Assembly: GCA_000181795.3 (NCBI GenBank) | Contig: CM012954.1 | Coordinates: 11,670,777-11,734,776 of the forward strand | Source of the DNA: Trichinella spiralis | Lineage: Eukaryota; Nematoda; Enoplea; Trichinellida; Trichinellidae | Reading direction: 5' to 3' | DNA length: 64,000 bases | Shown here: piece after piece, positions 51,352-64,000 of the stretch | How the letters are laid out: each line of letters starts with the position of its first letter | Position numbering within the stretch: the stretch's first letter is position 1 | Made by a program: the position numbers and the translations under genes | The notes under the pieces: model-generated | Told to the model about the DNA's origin: nothing | Seen by the model: the letters and a program-made list of their open reading frames with translations, nothing else | The model's database searches: none

Positions 51352-52630
51352 CCTCGCCGTCCAAAATCGAAACGACACGTGTAAGAGCACCTTAGATATT
51401 TGCACTTTTTCTTTTCTATTTTTGGGATTCAGCCGGGTTTTTCCTTTCTTTTTTGTTCTAACATGACCATTATCATTTATTACTCCCACTACGGTTGTTA
51501 ATATTACTGACATCACCACGGCACTCCTTTTCGTTTTTTTTCCATTTTTTTAAATTTTCAGCGCGTGTAAAATATGCATATACATGTGTATGTATATATA
51601 TATATGTATTGGTGTGTCTGTCTGTATGTGTAGTTAGCGCTGAACGTCGGTTTACGTGGATCGTAGCCGTTCAGGTCAACATTTCCTCGCGACAAGCCAA
51701 AGAATCGAACAAGTGCGAGCGAGTATTTGTGTCCCTCCTAACTTTTCCTGCACCTCCTCGGCCTTTTCTGCTGTTTTTATTACTTTTCTTGATCTATAAA
51801 TTTGATTCTCCCTCCCAAACCCCATCACACTTTTTGTTCCGCAAATGAATTTTCTAATAATAATTAATTATTATTATTGTTGTTGTTATTATTTTTCTCA
51901 TTTGTCCAAATTTCCTTGTTACTTGTTGACCTTTTCCCGAGTACACACTGGTGCGATTTATGGATGGTACAAAACTGTGCTCTTCGAAGTGGTCTCGTTT
52001 TTTATTCTTTTTCACTCTCACTCACTCATTCACTCTTTTTCCATATAATGACAAAAAATGGTTTTACTGTAATTTGTTGTTTAATTTACTTTCGTTCTCT
52101 TCTTTCGATTGTGCTTTGTATGTGTGCTTCTTTTTTAATTTTTTTTCTTCTTCTTTTTGTTGAATTCGCCTTGTTCTTTTTTTCTTCTCTGGTCCCCTAC
52201 CCCTGTGTAGTAGATGGACTGTCGTCTCGAACCCCGTGGCTTCGCTCAGTGCTTATTTTAGTTTTCTTCTTCTTTTTTTCTTTTTTACCATTATTATTAT
52301 TATTTTACAGTATTTTCTTTTTTCGTTTCACATGTTTCTCAGTGATCGACTGTATGTATGTATGTTTGTATGCATATATATATATATAATTGAAGTGTTT
52401 CAACGATGACGATGATGTTGCCGAAACGTCGGTTTTCTGCATGGAGCTTTACTTGAAAACGGCGTTCTTCTTCCACATCTTTTAATAACTCCATTCGGCT
52501 TATTTGTCGTTGTTTATTTTTCGAAAACGCTGCCGACTTTATATGATCTATCCACTAAACAAACCCCCTTCAATTTCACTGAACTCATGTTGGCAGTATT
52601 GATGAAATAAAATTTTTTTTGTCCTTGAAT
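51352..52630 (+). other. Probable 3' UTR of the BTG/Tob gene
   Basis: Pyrimidine- and T-rich sequence following the stop. It contains a TGTATGTATATATA segment near 51586-51605, a plausible Pumilio-type site (TGTANATA), and repeated TTATTATT stretches near 51870-51890 and 52288-52304. The 170-codon frame at 51877-52389 is T-rich low complexity and not a gene. The end is placed at the AATAAA at 52606. Confidence 0.45.
52606..52611 (+). terminator. Candidate poly(A) signal of the BTG/Tob gene
   Basis: AATAAA followed by a T-run and a TGTTGTTTGA region about 30-40 bases on. It is the first clear AATAAA on the plus strand after the stop codon, about 1.25 kb downstream. Confidence 0.45.
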
Positions 52631-52639
52631 CTTTTGAAG

Positions 52640-55600
52640 TGATGTGTTGTTTGAAGCGAAAAAATGAATAATAATCACTTTTCCCAGAAACAAAATTTCA
52701 TTCAACTCGGTCATGCGGAAGTGGATTAGTTGGTAGTAAAATCGTAAAAAACCAAACCAAAGGGCAAACATCTGCTCGTGGCACAGGATATATAGTTTTT
52801 AAATCTTCTCCTCCTCCTCCTGCTATACTTTATATTCTCCATTATTATGCTCAGAAGCGTGGTGTAGCTGGTTTAATATTGACGTTGCCAAAGAGCAGTG
52901 ATCACATTCGGACAATCGCATGTTCCGCAATGACTCGACTATCTGTGGTTGGTGACGGTCGTATCTGTTTTCATGATGAGATTTGATTTCTATTGGACGA
53001 ACAGGACTCACGTTTCCATCTCGATCTTGCCGTATCCAGCAACCCAAACCAAACCAAGAGGTCAAGGGCTCTGGCGTCGGCCAGGGAACATCTGGTAAGC
53101 AAGCAGCACAGCGTTTCATCCATCCAGCAAACTTCATTCATTCCAATCAGCAACATTATCATCGATCACTGATGGCGCACATTTGTACCAACCAGGAAAA
53201 GCTTTTTATTTCATCAAATCTTGCAAAAATTGAACGTCATGCTGAACAGATGTCCTGATTTTGTGTGTCGTCGCTTGAGGCACCGCTGCCTAGATCCATC
53301 GTCAGTCAGACAGGCACAAACCAATCAGTCAGTCAGTCACATCATACACCGCATATACACACGTGAACCGTACAACAACAACAACAACAACAACAGCTAA
53401 GCCCTACATCAACTAACCAGCTGATGATGACACTGTCAGACACGACCTGGCTTGTTGAAATAAAATGTTGGAATATTATATTTATTCTCAAGCGGTCACA
53501 CACACACACACACACAAGCTGTATATACTCAGACAAGGCTAAGTTATTTTCTTGTTTTTGAAAATTATCTAATTGTGTTTTTTTTCAAAAGAATTCACTC
53601 GCATTTATCTTCTTTCACCACATATTCACTTTATATATAAATAACACATAGCAGAGGAGAATTTATAGCCAAAGACAATATGGTCCAGTAACCCTGCTTG
53701 AGAGTGGAAAACAATCGTATATATGTTCATTGAAATCAAAGTTTCACAGTAAGTGAATGAGTTGTTTCAGTGAATATGCATGCTGTTGGGAATTTAAAAC
53801 GGAAATTTCCATTCACCTATATCTTTTTGAAACAGATAATGTTGATGACAATTCTTACTTTATTCATTCTTATTTTCTTTCATTTTTCACTTGATTATTA
53901 TCACCTGCATATTTTGAAATCAATGAATAAATATATAAAAATAAATAAAGGCTTATCATCCCCATATACTACGTGCAAAATAATAGCAGCACTTGGACTC
54001 ACGTCGAACAAAAAGGTGAACAAACTTAACATAATTTGCTGCTTATCATTGTTTTCAATCTTTTTTTATTTATTACTTCTCTTCTAAATTGATTGTAGCA
54101 GGAAAATAATAAAAAAAACATCAATTCATGTTGAAGTATCATCCGTTACATTTTTTGTGCAAAGATAAATAAAAGGTTTGCATAAAAAATTATTCGAGGA
54201 AAAACAAGACATGAATTTGGCAGACAATATGTGTCTTTTAGGCAGTAGAAAAAACAAATCCCGCTTTTTCTGCGTTTCCAACTTCTTGCTATTGTGTGTG
54301 TTTCATGTGAATCAAATGCATTGACGTCAGCAAGTGTTTATGTACACATGCTGATACGACAGCAATTGGGCTTAGTATGGTAAGCAAATTTTAAATCTTC
54401 CCGTAAAGCGATCAATTCTTTACACCAACGAACTTTTGAGATGAAAGTTATTTATAATTTTGACTATCATGCTGAATGTATATTTTATTAATATGTTCAA
54501 CTGATTATCAATCATACTTGTGAATCATTCAAACTTTTCTGCGCTCTTGTGCGCTAATTACATGTATTAAAAAAGCAGTGTAGAAAAAGTACCAAAGCAA
54601 ATCAACCGTCAATGAATGGTGTCAACGAACTCATTAAAGTTTATCGAAATGAAACCGGCTATTTTAATAATAAAATTCTAATTGTCATCTCAGTCACGTT
54701 GTGCTGTTATAGAAAAAGCTGAGCCGTAAAAGTAAGAATTGAAATTGGATTTGTGCGCACAGATGCACAAAGCTTGCAAAATGTTGAATGTGAATTATTA
54801 TGATTATGATTATGATTATTATTATTATTATTGTTACACTAATAGTGTTCAATTATTACAAACTCGGCAGGAAATCAAGTTAGCCAAACACTTCGATGTG
54901 CGATTACATAACACTGTCCCAGACAGTGTCCGACCTCGTCTGAGCCCCAATTATTATGGTTATTTATAAAGTCGAAATACCCGAAGCCGACATCCTCTTT
55001 AAACCGACCTGACCCAACTAACACAGCTGCTGCTTTTTGTCTGCCCATTTATAAGCTTTAAACAAAAGTGCATTCCGCTCGTAACAGATGCTTTCGGTTT
55101 TAAATAACTCAAGTTGCACATGTTACCTTGCAATCTTATCTACTTGTAGCTAACAATTGATCAAAAAACAATACCGTACATTGAATATCAGACAAATTCA
55201 TTAAAAAAAGGCTTCAATTATTTATTATCCTCCTTTTCACAAACCCATTGCGACAGTAAAAATACTGAAAATAACATTTTAATTTGGATAACTTTACGTT
55301 GTGTAGAAAGAAAATTGAAATGTAAAATGTTCGAAAATCAAAAAATTTAAATGAAAAATGTGTTCCCATGGTTACTTGAACAAGACTACTATGTACGTAC
55401 ACGTATTTATATAAAGCAAGTTACAATTTGGAGAATTGATGAAAATTTTTCTACAGTGAGCAGCAAGCATTAAGTAGAATTTTGCACAATCTATTTGAGA
55501 AGTGGAATCAAAAAATTATTATTAATCATTAAATTCATTTTGCCCTTTCTCCATACATAATGCACGAACAATGCACGCACGGAGAAATGACGAAATTCAT

Positions 55601-58249
55601 CAAATGCATGAATGCCAGAATCTCTTATCGCTCTTTGTGAAAACTAGTCAACAACACTGATTAAGAAAGAATACGTGATAAGCAGATCAGCTTGGGGGTG
55701 ATTTTCAAAATTGCTTTTTGTTTTTAAAATAATTTTTCATAATACTGGAATAGAATAAAATATGAGGAAAAAGAAATCTAGTCAATATTTTATATTAATT
55801 AATTAATCGAAGTTTTAGAAAAACCTACAACAAATTCCATTTTCACTGCTTGCTTATTGTATAAAAAGAATATGAAATGAGGAAGAAGAAAAGTAAATTC
55901 AATTTTTACACATTTACAGAAGAGAAGAATAATGTGGACAATTGATATTTATTTGTCGAATTTCATGTAAAAGCGTTGTTTTGAATTTCTTAATTATTTG
56001 CTCAATTAGTGAGAAGAAATCAATCAATGAACCGAAAGCCAAAGCCAAAGTGGTCGAATAATTGTTGAATGTGAAAAGAAGAAATAGGAACCAAGTCGCT
56101 TTTGTTATAAATGTAAATAAGCAATTTGAAAAATTCGCAAACTTGCCAACATAGAGAGCAAGAGAGTAAATTGCATTTTGTGTAAATATTTCGTCATATT
56201 TTTCTGAAAATAAATTATTATCAATTGCATGTGGAACTTTTAATATGCTGAGCAATTTTTGTTTTCACAGAATCTATCTATAAAATCTATCAATTGTTGC
56301 TTATCGAGTTGGATAACAATTTCAGCGTTTGCAACATTAACTTATATAAGTTTAATCATTCGATAAACAGACGTCGCAATTTCCAACTATTCCCCCACTG
56401 AAGTATTTGTATTTTTGCTATTGCTACTATATTCCCCGCTCTCATGTTCTACTATGGTGGAAAAAACAGTTCAATAAAATCTTGTTTATTGCTCAAAATT
56501 ACCAACAATATATCGTCTGTGTCATCAACACGCTTCATCTTGGCGTGAACAGAAAGCGACAAAGTGTAGTGGAAAAGAAGAAAAATCAATTCAAGTTGTC
56601 GTCATTAAATTGACAAAAATATTTTCAATCCTATTTACAAATAAGAAAATATTGAAATTTAAAATTTTCCGGCTTCAATTGTCATTTGTGTTCAGCTTTT
56701 TTATGTGAAATATTTGCATTCGTGTTTTTCAACAATTTTCTCGTAACTTTGCTTTTCACACGATCAAAAATATTATTACTGTACAATTTCAATTGATTGA
56801 TTGATTGAAAACAAATTTATAATTTCAGCGAAATTCAGTAAATTAACAAAGAAAAAATAAAATATTAAAAAATTTTTTTAATAATGACAAAATTTCCATC
56901 AAAGTAGGAAATAAGGTTTACGGTAAATGTGTGTTGTTGGGTTGGAAGAATAATTTTGCCAGAAGAACAGTAAACAGGAGATTGATCTCGTGACGATCGA
57001 TATTCAATGATGGATAAAAGTCACGGAGCGAATTTGTAATTCGACATCCGCGCACGTGATATCTGCATTGACTTGACGCCCACGCCGATGTAGAATGGAA
57101 AATGGATAACAATTGAGAGATAAACAAATAAGCAAATAAGCTTCTACTTTGTTTGACAGTGTGCGCGTACGTTGAACAAAATTATAAAATCCCATTCGCA
57201 TTAGCAGTCAATCGTTCTTCACGATAACAATAATAAATAAATCAAAAGTACAATCGGAGATTTCTAGTTGGAAAATTGCCCCACTCGCAATTATAATCTA
57301 TTTGCAAAAGTGCTCATTCAAATGGACCAATCGCATTCATTTAATTAATATTAATTTTCTCAGTAGAAACGTCGACAACAAAAAAACAACAACCCCAACG
57401 AACACTCGAAGAAGATTAGCAAAATGTAATTTTTTCTACTTGTAATAATGCTGTGAAAATTTACAAATGTTTATTTTTATGGAATTTGATTTCACTAAAT
57501 TAAATTGTATTTATATATATATGAATGAAGTAAAAGAAGTTAGTTGTTCAACGAACCGTGAATGTGGAATAAGTAATAATGGTAAATAAAGAGAGAATTT
57601 CAATCAGAACAACAGCGACAATTGTTTTGATATAGAAGAAGAATATTAATCAGCTAATTCAAGTTCAAAATGACGTCATCAAATGAAGTATTGAAAATTT
57701 ATGAAAAATGTCATCATAATCATCAGCATGCATACAATAAGTAAATAAATTTTCTTACCTGAAAATAAATAAATAAAGTTGTTTTGTAGATGAAAGAAGG
57801 TTCTTCTTCTTCTTCTTCTTGGCTTGAAGCATAAAAATGGAAAAGCGGGAAAAATTGTAAAAACCATCATCATCATCATCATTATTGTTATAAAGACGAA
57901 CAATTGAACGGACCATTTTCGGTTGATCAAAATGATACAAGTCGACTAAAAACCACTCGCAGAAAAATTCGTCGCCCATTTGATTATTTCCCATTTGCCG
58001 AGTTGATTGGATAAAAGAGAAAAAAATTTTTGCATAAAGTACTCTGGATCGAATTGCAACTTTGAAGAAATCAGGTCAAGTTTAAACAACAATGGGAGAG
58101 AAAAAGAAAAGAATGAACAATTTTAAACAATTGAAATAAATTTTAAAATTTTAAAATATTCAATATACAAGGACATGACTAAATTTTTAATAAATTACAC
58201 ATGTTGTACAGACAGGGTGCTTTGGGTTCAACTAGCGACAACAATAACA
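52640..58249. other. Intergenic region between the BTG/Tob and NAA60-like genes
   Basis: About 5.6 kb without a supported gene. A more GC-rich stretch at about 52860-53260 is open on both strands and contains a CTG-GTAAGC donor-like site near 53089, but no family is recognisable. Simple repeats: CAA units near 53373-53395, a CA run near 53500-53516, GAT units near 54801-54815. A 103-residue open frame at 53776-54087 with two hydrophobic stretches is listed as a finding. Confidence 0.4.
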
Positions 58250-58325
58250 GTAAGCGTGGTTTGAAAAAAATAATATAATTTTCTTTCTCTTGTCATTATT
58301 TTAATAATTTTATTATTCATTAGCA

Positions 58326-58943
58326 ATGGAAATCAAATCCGAATTGATAAAATACACAGATATGCGCGTTGAACATTTCGCCGACGTGGTCGACCTTTTC
58401 GAACAGTGTTTTCCAGTATCATATTCGATATCGTGGATGTGGACGATCACCAACGATAAAAAATATTGGAAAATGGTCGCCACATACGAAGGCAAAGTTG
58501 TCGGAGTACTGTGGGCAATTGTTGACAATTTGGAAGAATTAAACAAGCAACATTACGATACGATCATGATCGAATTTTTACCCGCTGAAATGTTCTGCTG
58601 TTACATTTTGAATATTGCCGTCAGCGGTGAATTTCGTCGTCACAAAATTGCCACAAATCTGCTGAAATTGCTCTACAAAAGTTTCACATCATCCAAAAAA
58701 CGTGTCGATGCTGTATTTTTACACGTCATGGTCGACAATAAGCCGGCCATGAAATTTTACGAAAAAATGCATTTTCAAAAATTCATACTCATTCCTCATT
58801 ATTACACGATCGATAAAAGTGGAAAAAATGTCGACGCCTGGATTTACATGTCCACTTTCCAACAAATGAATATTTTTAAAAAATTATTCAACACTACAGT
58901 ATCCTTTTTTTACAAGCTGGTCAATTTTTGCAGAACTTCTTGA
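58326..58943 (+). CDS. NAA60-like N-alpha-acetyltransferase (GNAT fold)
   Basis: NAA60 (NatF) acetylates the N-termini of transmembrane proteins on the Golgi surface, using acetyl-CoA. The 205-residue product follows human NAA60 along its length: FPVSYSISW near 29-37, VATYEGKVVG near 51-60, CCYILNIAV near 91-99 with Tyr93 matching the catalytic Tyr97, FLHVMVDN near 131-138 with His133 matching the catalytic His138, FYEKMHF near 144-150, and PHYYTI near 157-162. A C-terminal amphipathic, aromatic-rich segment (about 182-202) fits the membrane-binding tail. The acetyl-CoA loop R-x-x-G-x-A/G reads RRHKIA (104-109), with Lys in place of Gly. The coding region is uninterrupted. A 74-base GT-AG intron at 58250-58323 probably splits the 5' UTR just before the ATG. 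Shorter than the human protein (242) at the C-terminus. Confidence 0.88.
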   Translation: MEIKSELIKYTDMRVEHFADVVDLFEQCFPVSYSISWMWTITNDKKYWKMVATYEGKVVGVLWAIVDNLEELNKQHYDTIMIEFLPAEMFCCYILNIAVSGEFRRHKIATNLLKLLYKSFTSSKKRVDAVFLHVMVDNKPAMKFYEKMHFQKFILIPHYYTIDKSGKNVDAWIYMSTFQQMNIFKKLFNTTVSFFYKLVNFCRTS

Positions 58944-60009
58944 TTTAGTTTATGGTAAAGAAAATCACAATCTATCAAATTTCAAAACGTAATCAACTTG
59001 AACTGTTTATAAACGAAAACTTTTTCTTTTATAAAATTATATACATGTTTATTTATTTAAGACAAATTTACAATAATCATTTGAAAAGAAATATCCAAAA
59101 AAAACATGCATTAACATTAATGATTGTTTCAGAAAAAGATAATTAATTCTCCCTTCGTGCGTATCTTTCTTCAAATATCACATTGGTATTCGTTTTTTTT
59201 CATCTTCTTTTTAAAAACCTTAAGCAGCGAATTACTGTTATCGACTTTTGTTTAATTATTTATTCATTTCGAAAAATTAAAAATAATAAATCAATAAACT
59301 TTCCACTCCAATTATCGATGCTAAATACGCGAAAATGCCCACTGAACTGAAAGCAATTTTAGTCGAATCATGCGTTATGATGCTACGAAACATTATCATT
59401 ATCTATCATCAAGTTGTAAAACAACAACAACAATCTGCATTTTTTTAAACTGAGAAAAAATCATCCTGAACATCACGAAAGCAATAATATCTAAAAAAAT
59501 ATATATAAAGCAATGTATGTGCGTGTTTAAATTGCATTATTGATAAATGAAATAATAAACTGTGAAACAAAAATAGCTTTTCTCTTTCTCTCTCTCTGTT
59601 GGAAAATTTATGATCAAATTAAAACTGTGCACATAATTTTAAATATTGAATATGTCCATTATTGGAAACGAAGTAAATTAAACTGAAACTAATAAATAAA
59701 TAAAATTATTAAATTTCATTTTCCATTTTTAATAATAATAATACTATATATATGTATATATTTGTTTTCATTAAAAAATTTCCATAATAGTTCTACAGTT
59801 CAACAGGTCGATGGCAACAAATGGCAGCGGAGAATGCAAATGATCATTTGAAAAGTTTTGAATAACAATTTTAAAATTGTTAAATAAAATCTTGAAAATT
59901 TTTCAATTTTCTGCCAAAAAAATAAATAATAATTATAATAACAATCACCAATGATTTGAAAAGAAATATTTCCTCCACATGAAACAAGCTGCTATTGCGA
60001 ATTGAACAA
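58944..60009. other. Convergent intergenic region between NAA60-like and GMD genes
   Basis: About 1.07 kb between two stop codons on opposite strands, very AT-rich with several AATAAA hexamers on both strands (for example near 59292). It should hold both 3' UTRs. No further gene seen. Confidence 0.5.
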
Positions 60010-61843
60010 TTAAGCTCTTGGATTTTCTTTCATCAATTCGATATCGGCAGCAACCATCATGCTCACTAATTCCTATAAAATAAACATTGGAAATGGATAA
60101 ATTTAAAAGCGAAGAAGCAATATCAGTCTTCTCAATACCGGAAATGATACAGACGGCTTCCAATGAAGCAAACGTCTCGCTTTTGAACTGTCACCAATGA
60201 GCAAGTCCTGAACAATATTTTACATAATGAAAATTTAAACTTTTTTTTAAAAAAAAGTATATATCAACTTACCACTTCGGTAGGACGATAATATTTTGGA
60301 TTCACTTTTACCCGAACCTTGCCATTGCTGGTACAAATTCCAACTTCATTTTCACCTTCACCTTTCCAACTATAAAAATGAAAATAAAATTTTAAAGTAA
60401 TTCAACGAATACTTACACAATTTCCTCGTTGATGCATTTGAAAGCTAGTTCCACAAATTCTCGCACGCTGTGAGTTTCGCCAGTTGAAATGACATAATCT
60501 TGCGGTTCATCTTGTTGTAGCATCAACCACATGGCCTTTAAATAAGCATAAGCAAAACGTATAGTCTAGATAAAAATTAGTAGTAAGCTTACTTCGACGT
60601 AATCTTTGGCATAACCCCAGTCCCGTTTGGCGTTCAAATTGCCCAATTCAACGCAATCTGCTAAACCGAGAGAAATTTTTGCAACGGAACGTGTGATTTT
60701 TCTTGTCACGAATGTTTCGCCTACAATCAACTCAATTAAAAAACAACAACAACAAAACATTTGATAAATTAATAAATAGATTAATTGAAATTTCCTACCG
60801 CGTCTCGGACTTTCGTGATTGAACAAAATTCCATTGCAAGCGAAAATATTGTACGCTTCGCGATAGTTGACCACAATCCAATATGCATATTGTTTGGAAA
60901 CAGCTTAGAGAAAAAAATTCTTTTTTTTTAATTTTAAATCAGAGCATAAAAATCAGTGCAAATTGCACAATTACCATACGGAGATCGTGGGTAAAATGGT
61001 GTTGTTTCACTTTGGGGAATTTCTTGCACTTTACCGAATAATTCTGAAGAAGAGGCTTGGTAAAAACGGACATTTTTCAAATTGCACGCTCGAATAGCAC
61101 AAAGCAGTCGCAGTGTTCCGATTGCATTAATATCAGAAGTATATTCTGGAACGTCGAACGAAACCTGAACCAAGAGGGGTGGGGAAAAAAGGAAGAAATA
61201 CAAAAATTGATTTTCAAGTAACATAATTTGTACAGTCTTACCTTGACGTGGCTTTGAGCAGCCAAGTTGTATATTTCGTCTGGTTTGATAGAGTTGATCA
61301 AATTGGTCAAGCCCGACGAATCGGATAAATCACCATAATGCAAAACTAAATCTAGAAAAAAAACAAGAAAACCATTCGTACAAAAATGACGTAATATTTG
61401 AAAAAGAAATTTCTGTTTTTTTTACTTTTCGACTGATGCAATACTGGGTCGTCGTAAAGATGAATAATTCGTCCAGTGTTGAAAGAGCTCGATCGACGTA
61501 TAATTCCATGAACCTGAAATGAAACATTACAATAAAACGAAATCACATAGCAGTCTGAAGTCACGAACAGTCTCTCACCTTGTAACCTTTGCTCAGCAGC
61601 AATTCAACCAAATACGATCCATCCTGGAATACAATTTCAAATGAAAAATTTCAAATTGTCACGGTAGAATAGTGTTTTTTTCAAAAATAATTTTCAGGAT
61701 CGAATTAGTGTTTATTTAAATTTTTTTTAAATACAAAAGTATAAATAATTTTGAGAGTAATTTAAATTATTGATACAACTCACTTGACCACATATTCCAG
61801 TTACGAGCGCAACTTTCGGTCGATTATCTTCAACAACAGCCAT
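60010..61843 (-). CDS. gmd: GDP-mannose 4,6-dehydratase, eleven exons
   Basis: Converts GDP-mannose to GDP-4-keto-6-deoxy-mannose, the first committed step of de novo GDP-fucose synthesis, in the cytosol with bound NADP. Minus-strand exons: 61843-61784, 61623-61579, 61513-61426, 61351-61242, 61164-60975, 60903-60799, 60720-60593, 60535-60417, 60369-60273, 60207-60139, 60072-60010. All ten introns are short and GT-AG, phases agree, and the product is 357 residues (human GMDS 372). Visible motifs: the nucleotide-binding GxxGxxG at Gly16-Gly19-Gly22 (TGICGQDGSY), [28 protein letters not shown], the active-site SSSE around 139-142, YAVSK with Tyr164 and Lys168 as the catalytic pair, [25 protein letters not shown] and YYRPTEV near the end. 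All catalytic positions are intact (Ser for the usual Thr in the triad). ATG at 61843-61841 is the only suitable start. Confidence 0.96.
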
Positions 61844-64000
61844 GCTATTAATGATGATGATGATGATGTACTGCCTAGAATGAAAAGAGCAAAAATTGAC
61901 TTGCTCAGTTGAATTGTAAAAGCACTACACGAGCCATGTTTGGGCAGATTACGAACACTGCAGCTACACAAACTGCACAGTTCAAATAATATATATACTT
62001 TTCCCTTTTCTAACAGCTATAATACTTTCCAGTAGAATCAATGTTTGCATACTTGGCAAATGGTTGTCAATTTCTGGTCAAAGAAATACTACTTACTTTC
62101 TCTCTAGTACAATTTTCAAACTATGTAAATGTTTATACAAGCGTGTGCATGTGCATAATTTCAATTTTACACTTTCAATTGCAATGTTGAAATTGAAATG
62201 ACACTAGAAAAAAGTGATCCGTTAATTATAATCAAGTGGCCACATGTTGCGAATCAACAGACAGAACACACGATTATAATAATAAGCTGTAAGCTGTGTG
62301 ACGACAGAATAAAATCAACCTAACCAACCAACAATATTAAGCGGCAAACTGCTTTCCATTTGTAGCCTGTTAAATACTTTTCATCAAAGATCAGTAAACT
62401 TTATAAAAAGAAAAAGTTGATCTGTAAATTACAGATCATTTATCTTTTAGTATTTGGGTGAAATTTGAAAAAAAATTCAATTTGTCAACAGAAATTACTT
62501 TGCAAATATCTTTCAGTGGACACAAGTCAAATGTTGCCAACAAATGCCAACGTTCGTTCGGTCGCGTATAATATCGGCAAAGCAGGCTGAACTTTGTAAG
62601 CATTTACTAGAAAAGGCAACCATTATTAATGAATGATTTAACACTTATCAAAAGGTTAACTGTCCAAATCAAATGTGAATAACATTCGTTGAACAAACAA
62701 CAATGGTGTGAAACTGAAATGAAAACAATCGATCTATTCGACAAAATTAATACAACAAATTATGAAAAAATTATCAAATTTTATGGCTCATATTAAAAAA
62801 AAACAACAACAACATTTAAATTGTTAATGAATAATATCAAAAATTAATAAATTACACTGTGATTCATTTCGTCAACATTTGCCAGATGAATAAAATTTAT
62901 GCATATAAAGAGCAAGCAGCTCAACGTGAAATATCACATGAAAGTTATAAAAACAAATCAGTTTTATCATTACATATATAATTTCTTTTTGTATATTTAT
63001 ATGATATCTTTAAAAGTGTATATTGAAATAATATGCAAGAAGCAAATTCACAAACGTTCCCTGCTAAGTAGCAGTGAAGAAAAGTATATTATGGGGTAAA
63101 CGTTTGTAAAAAATCTTTACAATATTTCATTTTTGGTTTTTGTAACTGAAAAATATTAACTATTTGAAACTTTACAATTCATTCATTTCAAAAAGTACCC
63201 GCAATAAAAATTAAGTTATACAGTAAGTTGCGTTTAAGTTTCAATTCTGTATTAGATACTGTATTCATTAAAATTGTTTAAATTTATCAATTAAAATTCA
63301 CTTTCTAAACAATATGAATAGTTTTCAAATTGAATTGAAAACAAAATCATCAATAATTTTTAAGCCAGCAACAAACAATTGTTAATCAAAAACGAAATCG
63401 GAAAACAATCTCAAAGTTGTTGAACTAACCAAACAGATATCAATCGTATTCCAATCAAATAATAATAATAAACAAAGTTCATATTTGTTGATTGTTGTCA
63501 CTGTTTCGTCATCGAAAGTAAAAAAAAGTATAGTAAATAAACAAACTAATGAAATAATTATTCAATTCAAAATACTTGTGTTCAAATATATATATCCAAA
63601 AATATTAAAATGAGTTTTGATCAAGAATTGAATGAAAAAAAACAAGTATGCCTTTGCAGATTACCTAGTTTTATTTCAAATCATGACGACCTATTTTATT
63701 TATTCGATTCATGCAAAATAATAATGCATAACTGAAAGTGTAAACTGGAAAATTTTTACAAATATATTTTTGTAAGTTTTATGTGTGTGTGTGTAGCAAG
63801 CGGTTGCCAAATGAAAATTAGCATGGTGAATGTAATTCTTTTTTTTTATCCCACCCAATTTTCATAACCTAATTGCAATCGTCACAACAACAGCGTCAAG
63901 CTTGATGTCAGTCATTTTTATCGTGGGCAGCTTCAAACTATTAATAATTTGGATGAATCATGGAAAAGTGAAAAGCATTCACGCACAGCTAACCCTTTTT
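61844..64000. other. Upstream flank of GMD, no gene seen
   Basis: AT-rich sequence starting with a GAT run (about 61852-61867 on the plus strand) directly upstream of the GMD start. No TATA or CCAAT arrangement as clear as that of the BTG/Tob gene. Open frames such as 62899-63099 are AT-rich and unconvincing. Confidence 0.4.

Noticed and set aside
51877-52389. 170-codon plus-strand frame after the BTG/Tob gene
   Set aside because: Phe/Leu/Ser-rich translation of a T-rich 3' UTR.
52823-53137. 104-codon minus-strand frame and overlapping plus-strand frame
   Set aside because: Less AT-rich than its surroundings but both strands are open and no family or consistent splice structure supports either.

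Overview
The window is a stretch of AT-rich, intron-containing animal genomic DNA. The introns are canonical GT-AG and often only 50-180 bases long. I assembled every spliced model here by hand from reading frame, splice sites and family conservation. The gene set (a Gi/o-class G-alpha resembling nematode GPA-16, a BTG/Tob protein, an NAA60-type acetyltransferase and GDP-mannose 4,6-dehydratase) fits an invertebrate. A nematode or other ecdysozoan is my best guess, but nothing in the window proves it.

Layout. (1) 1144-3410, minus: a ten-exon aldehyde dehydrogenase of 482 residues with the catalytic cysteine, but with leucine in place of the general-base glutamate. (2) 3.4-22.5 kb: a gene-poor, repeat-dominated block. 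It holds a degenerate palindrome of about 10 kb (about 6675-16656, centred near 11.7 kb) with GTAAGT-rich minisatellites and two smaller palindromes at its core, then a tandem duplication (about 17766-20432) containing undetermined bases, then a decayed piggyBac transposase (20508-21660). (3) 22739-28765, minus: an eight-exon G-protein alpha subunit of exactly 354 residues, with a long 5' flank rich in simple repeats. (4) 29.9-49.9 kb: about 20 kb with no gene I can support; a few weak exon-like stretches are listed as findings. (5) 50419-51351, plus: a single-exon BTG/Tob-family gene with a readable promoter (CCAAT, E-box, TATA-like) and a long 3' UTR. (6) 52.6-58.3 kb: no supported gene. (7) 58326-58943, plus: a single-coding-exon NAA60-like N-terminal acetyltransferase. 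(8) 60010-61843, minus: an eleven-exon GDP-mannose 4,6-dehydratase of 357 residues, convergent with the previous gene. (9) 61.8-64.0 kb: no gene seen.

The genes do not form an operon or shared pathway: retinoid/aldehyde oxidation, G-protein signalling, mRNA-deadenylation-linked growth control, Golgi N-terminal acetylation and GDP-fucose synthesis sit side by side. The most unusual things are the giant palindrome with its arrays of splice-donor-like repeats, the aldehyde dehydrogenase with a substituted catalytic residue, and the acetyltransferase with a lysine inside its acetyl-CoA loop.
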